Shown: positions 16,576 through 24,332 of the stretch, one piece after another
How the letters are laid out: each line of letters opens with the position of its first letter
Position numbering within the stretch: position 1 is the first letter of the stretch
Source: Actinomycetospora straminea
GTDB lineage: Bacteria > Actinomycetota > Actinomycetes > Mycobacteriales > Pseudonocardiaceae
Reading direction: 5' to 3'
Assembly: GCF_028737255.1 (NCBI RefSeq)
Contig: NZ_JAQZAN010000015.1
Location: forward strand, 98,074-162,073
DNA length: 64,000 bases
Made by a program: the position numbers and the translations under genes
Notes under the pieces: generated by a model
The model's database searches: none
Seen by the model: only the letters and a program-made list of their open reading frames with translations
What the model was told of the DNA's origin: nothing

Positions 16576-17826
16576 TCAGCCGTCGACCGTGTGCCAGGGG
16601 TCGTAGGTGGGGTCGGCGAGGACGGCGTGCAGGCGCCGGCGGCGGAAGCCGTTGTTCCCGCCGCTGAACAGGGGGTAGGCGAGGGCGTCCTGGAGGAGCC
16701 CGGCGAGGGGCAGGTGGTGGCCGTAGGAGTCCACACCGATGACCCTCATGAGCTCCACCAGGGTCTGGACGGCGGCCTCGGAGCCGAAGATCTTGGTGTG
16801 GACGGACAGTTCCTCGGCGCTCGGAGAGCCGCTGTCCACCGCGGCGCACGCCGCCCGGGTGAGGGCGCGGACGGCCTCGATGCGGGTCTTCGCGTCGGCG
16901 AGCGCGAACCCGACGCCCTGGTGCTCCACCACCGGGACGAGCCCGCCCCGCCGATCGGTACGCGCGAAGCGCAGGGCGACGTCGAACGCCGCGCGCATCA
17001 CGCCGGTGGCACACGCCCCGACGAGGGCCCCGCCGAAGGACGCGGCGACGATGCCGAGCCCGTCGCCGACCTCGCCGATCAGGTCGGCGTCCGGCACACG
17101 GACGTCGGTCAGGGTGAAGCGCGGCAGCAGGTGGGCACGGTGCCCGAGCGGGTCGAGGAGGTCCGTGATCCTCAGGCCCTCGATCGGCCCCGGGACGAGG
17201 AAGACCGCGGTCGAGCGCCGCGGGTCGAGATCGTCACCGGCCCGGCACACGACGCTCATGAGGTCGGGCCCGGCGCCGTCCCAGCCCGTCGCGTGCGACA
17301 CCCACTGCTTCTCGCCCCGGATCGTCCACCACCCGTCGTCGTACCGGGCCGTGGTCCGCAGCCCGACGTCGAGCCCCGTGCCGGGGTCGGCCTGGTCGAG
17401 GTTGGCGGTGCCGCCGGGCTCGGACAGGGCGAGGGAGGCGACCGGCGTCCCGCTCGTCGTCAGGAAGGGGGCGAGGAAGCGCCGGTGCTGGGCCGGTGAC
17501 CCCGCCCGCATCAGCGGGGTCAGGCCCAGGCCGGTCGCGAACAGGTGCAGGGCGACGCTCGGGTCACCGGCGACCAGCTCCTCGGCCAGCACCGCCGTCG
17601 TCGAGGCACCCGTCCCGTCGCCACCGAGTGCCTGGGGGACGAGCCGGCGCAGGAAGCCCGCCTCCACCATCTGCCGGTAGAAGGGGCGGGTGGCCCGGTA
17701 GCGCTCGGTCGCCGTGGGCAGGGGGTCGGTGACGTCGCGGACGTGGGCGAGGACGTCTCCGGCGAACTCGCGCGCCCGGGCGCGCAGGGCCGCCTGCTCG
17801 GATCGCGGGGGCGATGTCGTGGTCAC
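16576..17826 (-). CDS. Acyl-CoA dehydrogenase family protein
   Basis: A 416-residue flavoprotein of the acyl-CoA dehydrogenase superfamily. The middle domain carries SLALSEPGGTANL, which binds FAD and substrate, and the C-terminal helical domain has the usual KTRIEAVRALTRAA and FGSEAAVQTLVELMRVIG segments. It ends with GGNNGFRRRRLHAVL rather than the commonest ACAD ending, as in nitroalkane-oxidase-like or other divergent members. It probably dehydrogenates an acyl-CoA or a related compound. It follows an SDR gene by 19 bases on the same strand, and an AraC regulator heads the group. Confidence 0.9.
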   Translation of the reverse strand: MTTTSPPRSEQAALRARAREFAGDVLAHVRDVTDPLPTATERYRATRPFYRQMVEAGFLRRLVPQALGGDGTGASTTAVLAEELVAGDPSVALHLFATGLGLTPLMRAGSPAQHRRFLAPFLTTSGTPVASLALSEPGGTANLDQADPGTGLDVGLRTTARYDDGWWTIRGEKQWVSHATGWDGAGPDLMSVVCRAGDDLDPRRSTAVFLVPGPIEGLRITDLLDPLGHRAHLLPRFTLTDVRVPDADLIGEVGDGLGIVAASFGGALVGACATGVMRAAFDVALRFARTDRRGGLVPVVEHQGVGFALADAKTRIEAVRALTRAACAAVDSGSPSAEELSVHTKIFGSEAAVQTLVELMRVIGVDSYGHHLPLAGLLQDALAYPLFSGGNNGFRRRRLHAVLADPTYDPWHTVDG

Positions 17827-17845
17827 GGTCGTCTCCTCCCGTGCC

Positions 17846-18559
17846 TCAGTGGCCCGCGCTCTGGCCGCCGTCGACGTGCAGGGTCTCGCCCGTCACGAAG
17901 GTCGCGGACTCGAGGTAGAGGACGGCGTGCACGATCTCGTCGACCTCGCCCATGCGGCCGACCGGGTGGAGGCCGGCGTAGGCGTCGTACGCCTCGACGG
18001 GGTGCATCGGGGTCTTGATGATCCCCGGCGACACCGCGTTCACCCGCACGCCCGAGCCGGCGCACTCGATGGCGAGGGACCGGGTCGCCGCGTCGAGCCC
18101 GCCCTTGGTCAGGGACGCGAGCACCGAGGGGACCGCGCGCATCGGGTGGTCCACCAGCGAGGTGGTGAGGGTGACGACGTGGCCACGGCCCCGCTCGAGC
18201 ATCGCCGCGACGGCGCGCCGGGTGATGCCGAAGAAGCCGGCCAGGTTGAGGCCGACCATCGCCGCGAAGTCGTCGTCGGTGTAGGCGGTGAAGGGCTTGG
18301 CGAGGAACGAGCCCGCGTTGTTGACCAGCGTGTCGACGTGCCCGAACCGCTCCAGCGCCGCGTCGACCACGCGGTCGGCGGTCCCGGGGTCGGTGAGGTC
18401 CCCGGGGACGGTGTGTACCTGCGGGTCGTTCGACGCGGCGATGGAGCGCGAGGTGGCGACGACGGCGTAGCCGAGCTTGCGGTAGCCCTCGACGACGCCG
18501 GCGCCGATACCGCGTGATGCGCCGGTGACGATGACGACCTTCTGGTCGGTCGTGTTCAT
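17846..18559 (-). CDS. SDR family protein lacking the catalytic tyrosine
   Basis: A 237-residue Rossmann protein of classical SDR length. TGASRGIG (12-19), NNAG (80-83) and the terminal GETLHVDGGQSAGH are present, so it should bind NAD(P)H. At the active site the sequence reads SVLASLTKGG: Lys152 is kept but the Tyr four residues before it is Ala148. Relatives I recall also have A-S-L-T-K here, so this is probably a true subfamily, not a mutation. It is co-directional with an acyl-CoA dehydrogenase and an AraC regulator. Catalysis by another residue or a non-enzymatic role are both possible. Confidence 0.85.
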   Translation of the reverse strand: MNTTDQKVVIVTGASRGIGAGVVEGYRKLGYAVVATSRSIAASNDPQVHTVPGDLTDPGTADRVVDAALERFGHVDTLVNNAGSFLAKPFTAYTDDDFAAMVGLNLAGFFGITRRAVAAMLERGRGHVVTLTTSLVDHPMRAVPSVLASLTKGGLDAATRSLAIECAGSGVRVNAVSPGIIKTPMHPVEAYDAYAGLHPVGRMGEVDEIVHAVLYLESATFVTGETLHVDGGQSAGH

Positions 18560-18638
18560 GGTCTCTCCCTGGGACGTGCGTCGTCGACGGGACCGCCGTC
18601 GGGCGGCCCGTGAGGTGGTGGTTCCGGTGGCGGCGGGT

Positions 18639-19637
18639 CTAGGTGCGCAGCGGTCGCGGGCCGCCGCGGTCCCACCGACCCGACCGGCGGATCTCGCCCG
18701 CGGTCATGCCGAACTCCGCCTTCAAGGCCCTGCTCAGGTGCTCGGTGTCGGTGATGCCCCACCGTGCGGCGATCGCCGCGGCGGTGCGTCCGTGCAGCGA
18801 CTCGTCGACGAGGTCGCGGCAGACCCGTTCCAGGCGTTGCCGTCGGATCCAGGCCGACAGGGTGTTGCCGGTCGCCGCGAGCACCTTGTGCAGGTAGCGC
18901 ACGGAGACCCCGTGGGCCCGCGCCACCGACTCGACGGTGAGCCCCGGGTCGGACAGGGACGCCAGGCAGTGGGCCAGCACCCGGTCGGCGAGGTCGTCGC
19001 CCGCGCCCTGCGGGGCGATGTCGACCAGCTCGGCGATGACGAGCGAGACGATCGCGTCGGCGAGGTACTCCTTGCTCCGGCTCGCCGCACCCAGGGTGCA
19101 GGCGTCGACCTTCGCCGCGAGCCCCTCGAACAGCGCGCCGACGACGTCGCGTGGGCCGCACTCGGTGCCGACCGCGACGGCCGTGCGTTCCGCGAGCGCG
19201 TCGGCGTGCGAGCCCAGCGCGGCGACCGGGACGGTGACCACGACGGCCTCGTACGGCTCCCAGAACGTCACCTCGTACGGCCGCGAGGTGACGTAGTTGA
19301 CGAGGTCGCCGGGGCCGAGCAGGCAGTGTCGGCCGTCCTGCGTGACCCCGGCGCGTCCCTCCCGGAGAAGGGCGACGGTGAGGAGGGCGGGATCACCGGG
19401 ATCGAACAGTTCGGGGCCGCGGGTCAAGACGCAGGGGCTGCCGCTGACCACGCTGACCTGGACCTCGCCCGCCGCGGCACTGCGGACCGAGCTGTGGAAG
19501 GTCCCGTCGACGAGGGGCCGCACCCGCAGCGGGGCGAGCGAGCGAGTCAGGTGCGCGGCGAACTGGTCGCCGTCGTCGGTCTCCGCCGTCGTGACCAGGC
19601 GGGGCGGCGCGGAGCCCTCGAGGGCCTCTGAGCTCAT
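18639..19637 (-). CDS. AraC family transcriptional regulator
   Basis: A 332-residue regulator with an N-terminal AraC-binding-like domain (about residues 20-190, with LTRGPELFDPGDPALLTVALLREG) and a C-terminal pair of AraC helix-turn-helix motifs (LTVESVARAHGVSVRYLHKVLAATG and AAAIAARWGITDTEHLSRALKAEFGMTAGEIRR-type). The ATG at 19637 has GGGGAGG seven bases upstream, better than the earlier GTG at 19652. It heads a minus-strand group with an SDR and an acyl-CoA dehydrogenase and is their likely regulator. Confidence 0.9.
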   Translation of the reverse strand: MSSEALEGSAPPRLVTTAETDDGDQFAAHLTRSLAPLRVRPLVDGTFHSSVRSAAAGEVQVSVVSGSPCVLTRGPELFDPGDPALLTVALLREGRAGVTQDGRHCLLGPGDLVNYVTSRPYEVTFWEPYEAVVVTVPVAALGSHADALAERTAVAVGTECGPRDVVGALFEGLAAKVDACTLGAASRSKEYLADAIVSLVIAELVDIAPQGAGDDLADRVLAHCLASLSDPGLTVESVARAHGVSVRYLHKVLAATGNTLSAWIRRQRLERVCRDLVDESLHGRTAAAIAARWGITDTEHLSRALKAEFGMTAGEIRRSGRWDRGGPRPLRT

Positions 19638-20051
19638 GCGCCACCTCCCCACCGGTGGAGCCGATCGCTCGATCGGCCCGTGGGACGACTGTAGGAGCGC
19701 TCACCCGCCTCCGGCGTCCACCGAGCGCACCGGCAGGCGCCAGATCGTGCACCTCGCCGCCTCGCCTCGAACGCTCCGGCCCGGTCGCTGAGCCCGGGCC
19801 GGACGGTGAGCCGTCCCGCCGGGCCACGCCCGTCGGGAAATGCGGTGGTCCGACGGCGCGGCCATCAGCGGAGTCGGGCACACGCGAGCAGCCGACGATC
19901 GCCTGCTCGACGGTCGGCTTCGTCGACCCGGCGGCGCGGCCCTTCAGCGCCGTCGCTGCCATGCCTCGGTCGACCCGGCGACGGCACTGACGTCGACGCC
20001 CGCGGCGACGAGCTCGGCGGCCGCGCAGCTGCGTTTGCGCTGGTCAACGCG
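19638..20051. other. Gene-free stretch upstream of the AraC gene
   Basis: No reading frame on either strand has a plausible start, composition or family pattern. The stretch should contain the AraC promoter. It ends at the tRNA fragment. Confidence 0.5.
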
Positions 20052-20100
20052 TGGTGCCCCCGGCAGGATTCGAACCTGCGCTCCCGCCTCCGGAGGCCGG
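20052..20100 (-). other. 3' fragment of a tRNA-Arg(CCG) gene, probable attachment site
   Basis: The minus strand reads an anticodon loop CTCCGGA, a T arm (GCAGG TTCGAAT CCTGC), the acceptor strand CGGGGGC, then ACCA: the 3' 49 bases of a tRNA-Arg. The matching 5' acceptor strand GCCCCCG and the D arm are missing. One anticodon-stem pair is mismatched. A lone tRNA 3' end is the usual footprint of a site-specific element integrated in a tRNA gene; by polarity the element would lie at higher coordinates. No intact copy was found in the window. Confidence 0.75.
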
Positions 20101-20341
20101 GCAACCGGGTGATCGCAGGCGTTCTGCCTGGTCCTGAGGACGTCGGCTGGTCGCGCAGATGACCTCTGGTGCCCTCCTGCGGCCCGCGGTTCGTCCCACA
20201 AGTCGTCCCACGGGCCCGCGCTGCTGCGATGCGGCTGTGGCGGTGCTGGGTGGGTTCGGTGTCGCAGTTCGAGGCGGTCCGGGCACGGGATGATCGATGG
20301 GACGGTGCCGGATCGCGAGGACTACCGGTGAACTGAAGGAG

Positions 20342-20515
20342 TCATGGTCGGCAGATGCATCCGCGCGTCTGCACCGATGCGATGGTCGCCAAGCAGAACC
20401 GCGCACCCAGGGCGTCATGTGCCGCCCAGGGGTGGGGACAGACCGAGCAGGTCTCGGGCACCGGCCGGTGCGACGGCAGCCGATCCTCGGATGCGCTCGG
20501 GCCAGAGTCGTTCAT
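20342..20515 (-). CDS. Small Cys-rich protein (RGCICR type)
   Basis: A 57-residue protein ending in CSVCPHPWAAHDALGARFC-type sequence and RGCICRP. Two CxxC/CxC pairs, two His and a further Cys make a plausible zinc site. I recall similar short proteins in many actinobacteria with the same CGHPWSAHD...RFC...RGCICR pattern, without known function. GGAGG lies eight bases before the ATG. The ATG overlaps the stop of the DUF5994 gene (ATGA), so the two are translated together. Confidence 0.75.
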   Translation of the reverse strand: MNDSGPSASEDRLPSHRPVPETCSVCPHPWAAHDALGARFCLATIASVQTRGCICRP

Positions 20516-21063
20516 GGCATGACCTCCAGAACGGCGTGGGCGGCACCAGCCGGCAGCACCTCGCGCTCGGCTGGTTGGTCGGGGGCCCTCTGCTCCTCGA
20601 GCAGCGCGGCCGGCAGGTCGGTGTTGTCGGCGGCGCTCGCCCGTCTCAGGGTGGCGGTGGCGTGGGCACGCCGTGTCTCCGGAGGAACGACCAGCAGCAC
20701 GAGCGGCGTGTGCGTCGTCGCACGGCTGGCCACCCAGATGAGGTCGGCGTCGAAGTCCGCGAACCCGTCGAACGCCACCCGGCCGGTGGGGGTGACCAGC
20801 CGCTGCCGCCCGGTGGGGTGCCACTGCGCGGCTCCGAAACCGATGCGCGCGATTGGCCCGACCCGGGGACCCAGTTGTGCGCTGATCGCGGCCAGGAGTG
20901 CGGGCAACTCCACCCGGAGGTCCCGCGAGCGTGGCCACCAGCCGCCGTCGACATGACCCGCGCGCGACATGTTCGGCTTCAGCTCGAGCCGGACATCGTC
21001 GTCGGCGTCGCTGCCGTGCTCGGTACTCGATCCAGGGTCGTGATTGTCTCGTGGCTCCGACAT
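20512..21063 (-). CDS. DUF5994 family protein
   Basis: A 183-residue protein. The block LELKPNMSRAGHVDGGWWPRS followed by ELPALLAAI is the hallmark of DUF5994, a family common in Pseudonocardia, Mycobacterium and relatives. The function of the family is unknown; it often sits near STAS, HATPase and ANTAR genes linked to general stress responses, as it does here at some distance. It has no membrane segment. It is coupled to the Cys-rich protein gene downstream and divergent from the acyltransferase gene across 290 bases. Confidence 0.85.
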   Translation of the reverse strand: MSEPRDNHDPGSSTEHGSDADDDVRLELKPNMSRAGHVDGGWWPRSRDLRVELPALLAAISAQLGPRVGPIARIGFGAAQWHPTGRQRLVTPTGRVAFDGFADFDADLIWVASRATTHTPLVLLVVPPETRRAHATATLRRASAADNTDLPAALLEEQRAPDQPAEREVLPAGAAHAVLEVMP

Positions 21064-21353
21064 CGGTCGGTGCCCCCGTTCCAGGCCGCCCAGCGACCGC
21101 TATGGAGAGCGTCGAGGAGGCCGGCGATGATCGCTCTCGGCGTGGAGCTCCTCGATGTCCTCGACAGTACCCCCCACCTGTCGACGGAGAGGCCGTTCTC
21201 ACGACGTCCGCGAGACCCGCGACATGACCCGCTCGACCGGCCGCTCCCTCGCGCCGCTCGATGGGTCACGTGGCCCGCGCGATGGCCGGTGAGGGGTGCC
21301 GGCGTGGGGCCTACGCTGAACCGGCCTGTGGCAGTCGGGCCCGGAGGGACGGC

Positions 21354-22766
21354 ATGACGAGCGGGACCGGCGATGTGGTCCGCACTTCGAGCGAATTGAA
21401 CCCGCTCGAGACCATGATGTGGCGTGCGGAGGTCGACCCGCGCCTGCGGTCGCCGGTCGTCGTCCTCGATGTCCTGGACACAGAGCCGGACTGGGACCGG
21501 GTCGTCGCGTCTCACGAGTGGGCGACGCGGTTCGTGCCGCGCCTGCGCGAGCGCGTTCTGGAGCCGTGGGGCGACTGGGGCACGCCGGCCTGGGTGCCCG
21601 ACCCGGACTTCGCGCTCTCGCACCACCTCGGCCGCGCGCAGGTGGCACGACCCGGCGGGCGCCGTGAGCTCCTCGACCTCGCGGCGTCGATGGCCCTGAC
21701 CCCGTTCGACCGCGAGCGCCCCCCGTGGGAGGCGAAGATCGTCACCGGGCTCGCGGACGGGCGGGCGGGGTACGTGCTCAAGGTGCACCACTCCGTCGCC
21801 GACGGCCTGGGCCTGGTGCAGATCCTGCGCATGCTGCACAGCGGGGTGCGCGAGCACACCGACCTCCCCGATCACCCCGAGCCCGACCGGCACGGCCCCT
21901 CGAGGCTGGGGCTCACCGTGAGCCAGGCGGCGCGGGCCGTCGCGGCGGTGCCGACCCAGACGCTGGACCTGGTCTCCGCCGGCGCCGGCCTGCTCGGGCG
22001 GCTCCTCACGCGGCCCCTGGCCACGGTCTCCGACGGCTCGGCGTTCCTCGGGTCGGCGCTGCGGGCGGCTGTCGGGCCGGTGGTGCCCCGGTCGCCGCTG
22101 CTGCGCCGCCGGAGCCTGGAGCGCCGCTTCGAGGCGCTCGAGGTGGACCTCGGCGCGCTCAAGGCCGCCGGGCGCGCGGCGGGCGGTTCGCTCAACGACG
22201 CGTACCTGGCCGCTCTGCTCGGCGGGATGCGTCGCTACCACCAGCGGTTCGGCGCGATCCCGCAGCACCTCGCGATGGGCATGCCGGTGAACACCCGGGA
22301 CGCCGACGACCCCGTCGGCGGGAACCACTGGGCCGGCACGCGCTTCGCGGCGCCCCTGGGCGACGCCGACCCCGTCGTGCGCATCCGGCACGTGCGGGAG
22401 GTCGTCCGGCGGACCACCGGCGAGCGGGTGGTCGACGGCCTCGGTCTCATCGCGCCGCTGCTGGCTGTGCTGCCGTCGCCGCTGCTCGCGCTGATCCAGG
22501 GCGGGGCGACGAGCGCGAACGACCTGCAGGCCAGCAACGTTCCGGGCATGACGGGGCCTGCGTACCTGGCGGGCGCGCAGATCGTGCGCAGCTACGCGTT
22601 CGCGCCGCTGCCGGGCGGCGCGGCGATGATCACGCTGACCTCCCACGGCGACACCTGCTGTATCGCGGTGACCCTGGACCCGGCGGCCATCACCGACCCG
22701 GACGCGTTCCTCGAGGACCTCCGGGCCGGCTTCGATGAAGTCCTCGACCTCGCTCCCGCGCGCTGA
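21354..22766 (+). CDS. Wax ester synthase / diacylglycerol acyltransferase family protein
   Basis: A 470-residue WS/DGAT enzyme, the usual length. The catalytic HHxxxDG motif appears as HHSVADG, preceded by the family LNPLETMMWR N-terminus and followed by GGSLNDAYLAALLGG and a C-terminal NVPGMTGPAYLAG block. The enzyme joins a fatty acyl-CoA to diacylglycerol or a fatty alcohol to form storage lipid. GGAGGG lies six bases before the ATG. A hairpin after the stop could end transcription before the RsbW-like gene. Confidence 0.92.
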   Translation: MTSGTGDVVRTSSELNPLETMMWRAEVDPRLRSPVVVLDVLDTEPDWDRVVASHEWATRFVPRLRERVLEPWGDWGTPAWVPDPDFALSHHLGRAQVARPGGRRELLDLAASMALTPFDRERPPWEAKIVTGLADGRAGYVLKVHHSVADGLGLVQILRMLHSGVREHTDLPDHPEPDRHGPSRLGLTVSQAARAVAAVPTQTLDLVSAGAGLLGRLLTRPLATVSDGSAFLGSALRAAVGPVVPRSPLLRRRSLERRFEALEVDLGALKAAGRAAGGSLNDAYLAALLGGMRRYHQRFGAIPQHLAMGMPVNTRDADDPVGGNHWAGTRFAAPLGDADPVVRIRHVREVVRRTTGERVVDGLGLIAPLLAVLPSPLLALIQGGATSANDLQASNVPGMTGPAYLAGAQIVRSYAFAPLPGGAAMITLTSHGDTCCIAVTLDPAAITDPDAFLEDLRAGFDEVLDLAPAR

Positions 22767-22785
22767 CCTGCCCCGGGCACCCGGA

Positions 22786-22800
22786 CCCGGCAACGCCGGG
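22786..22800 (+). terminator. Possible hairpin terminator after the acyltransferase gene
   Basis: CCCGGC-AAC-GCCGGG forms a six-pair GC stem with a three-base loop 20 bases after the stop. No T-run follows, as is common in high-GC actinobacteria. Confidence 0.4.
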
Positions 22801-22864
22801 CCGGGCTGAGCGCTCGCTCACCGTCGGGTTGCCGGGGCGGTCGTGTCGGGCACCCGGACGCACC

Positions 22865-23296
22865 ATGCCGACCACAGACAGCCGCGGCGCCGCTACCGTG
22901 CCGCGCTGGCCCGAGCCATTGCGGATCACCGCAACGGCCCACGGCGCTCAGGTGCGGGTCCTGCGCCGGTACCTCACACAGTGGCTCGACGGGGACCACC
23001 TCGACGCCGACGTCATCGACGATCTCGTCCTGGCCACCTCCGAGGCGCTGGAGAACTGCTGTGACCACGCCTACGCGGGGGCGTCGGTCAGCGGAGTGAT
23101 GACGTTGGCGGCCCGTCCCTTCGACCACGGGTTGGTCATCACCGTGGGCGACGACGGCCACTGGCAGCCGACGGCCGCACCCGGCACACGCGGGCGAGGC
23201 CTGGCCATGATGCGCACGCTGGTCGACGACGTCGCCGTCCACGCCGGCGCGGACGGCACCCACATCGCTCTGACCCTCTATCGAGTCGGCGACTGA
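22865..23296 (+). CDS. RsbW-like ATP-binding protein (HATPase_c_2)
   Basis: A 143-residue GHKL ATPase of the anti-sigma kinase group. The N box is DLVLATSEALENCCDHAY, the G1 box GDDGHW and the G2 region GRGLAMM. Such proteins phosphorylate STAS-domain antagonists or hold a sigma factor. A STAS gene lies about 4.5 kb downstream and a sigma factor 8 kb upstream; a partnership is possible but not shown. The last ~70 bases are duplicated in degenerate form 0.85 kb downstream. Confidence 0.85.
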   Translation: MPTTDSRGAATVPRWPEPLRITATAHGAQVRVLRRYLTQWLDGDHLDADVIDDLVLATSEALENCCDHAYAGASVSGVMTLAARPFDHGLVITVGDDGHWQPTAAPGTRGRGLAMMRTLVDDVAVHAGADGTHIALTLYRVGD

Positions 23297-23597
23297 GCCG
23301 ACCCACTCACCACTGCCGCCGCAACGACAGGGTTCCCTGCCTCGCTCCAGGCGGGTGCATCCGCAGGGTCACGACCCCGGCCGGACGATGCTGGTGAGGT
23401 CGGCTAGACGGACCCTCAGCCACGACATCGACTCGGTCCGGCCAGGGGTGCGGGCACACCGTGCACGTCACGTCGTCCGTGTGCTCGTGATGGTGTCCGC
23501 CAGGAGCTCGGCCGTGGAGTGCCGGTCGCCCGACGCGGAGGCCGCGTCGAGCGCGGCCTCGGCGGCGGGTCCCGGGGCGTCGCTGGTTCTGCGGCTG
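23297..23597. other. Gene-free stretch
   Basis: No frame with a credible start or family pattern on either strand. It separates the RsbW-like gene from a convergent small gene, so terminators would be expected here; I see no strong one. Confidence 0.4.
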
Positions 23598-23831
23598 TCA
23601 GGTGCGTCGACCCGAGCGATTGCTCAGTGCCTGTTCGCTGGAGTCGCGCACGCCGACCACCTCCGAGTGCCGGATCAAGGTGCCGTCGGGCGTCGTCGTG
23701 GAGCCCGTCGGTTCGCTCTGCTCGAAGGACTCGGCAAGACGGTGGAGAAGTTGTTCCGCGTGCTCGTCCTCGACACCCTGCAGCACGATCTCGTGCCCGC
23801 CCCGTAGGAGAACCGTCACCCGCCTGCTCAT
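23598..23831 (-). CDS. Small protein of unknown function
   Basis: A 77-residue protein starting MSRRVTVLLRGGHEIVLQGVEDEHAEQ. The composition is that of a real protein: alternating hydrophobic beta-like stretch, an amphipathic helix (EQLLHRLAESFEQS) and DGTLIRHSEVVGVR. GAGGTGAG lies ahead of the ATG. I do not recognise a named family. It stands alone between the RsbW-like gene and its duplicated fragment. Confidence 0.6.
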   Translation of the reverse strand: MSRRVTVLLRGGHEIVLQGVEDEHAEQLLHRLAESFEQSEPTGSTTTPDGTLIRHSEVVGVRDSSEQALSNRSGRRT

Positions 23832-24332
23832 CTCCGCTCACCTCTCGTCGTCGCCACCGTGGCACGGAGAGGCCCCGATGTCAGCGGGCGATCGTCGACC
23901 AGGTGGCCCCACCTCGAGTCCGGCTCCGGGCGTTCCCTCGGCCGATCGGTGCGGACGACGAAACCCTGCCGGAGCCGGCGCGGTCGGCGCTGGTGGCGAG
24001 GCGAGGCGTGACGCGGATGGGCCTCGTCGTCCGTCGGCGGGGGTCTACGTGGTGTTCTCGGCCAAGATGCGCTCGCTGGTCGACGACGTCGCCGTCCACG
24101 CCGGCGCCGACGGCACGCACATCGCTCTCACCCTTCGGGTCGCCGGCGGAGCCGGTTGTGCGCTACCCCTCCGCGACGCGTGCGGATCGCGCGAACGGGA
24201 TATCCCTCGGGCGAACGTGCTGCGGCCGGACACCCGACCGCTCGGCGAGCTGGTGCCCAGACCCGTGCTCCTCGCCTCCCCGGGCCCACGCAGGGCCGGT
24301 GGACACGACGACCACGAGGCCACGGAGGCCAC
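23832..24332. other. 501-base stretch holding only a gene fragment
   Basis: The interval contains the duplicated RsbW-like fragment (24066-24136) and otherwise no credible gene on either strand. The desaturase promoter should lie near its right end. Confidence 0.45.
24066..24136 (+). pseudogene. Duplicated 3' fragment of the RsbW-like gene
   Basis: About 70 bases match 23210-23280 with only a handful of differences and translate in one frame to MRSLVDDVAVHAGADGTHIA, the C-terminal G2-region helix of the RsbW-like ATPase. Nothing of the N or G1 boxes is present. It is a remnant of a partial duplication, not a working gene. Confidence 0.75.

Noticed and set aside
20052..20145. A complete, working tRNA-Arg gene
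   Set aside because: The 5' acceptor strand GCCCCCG and the D arm are missing and one anticodon-stem pair is broken; only the 3' part is present.
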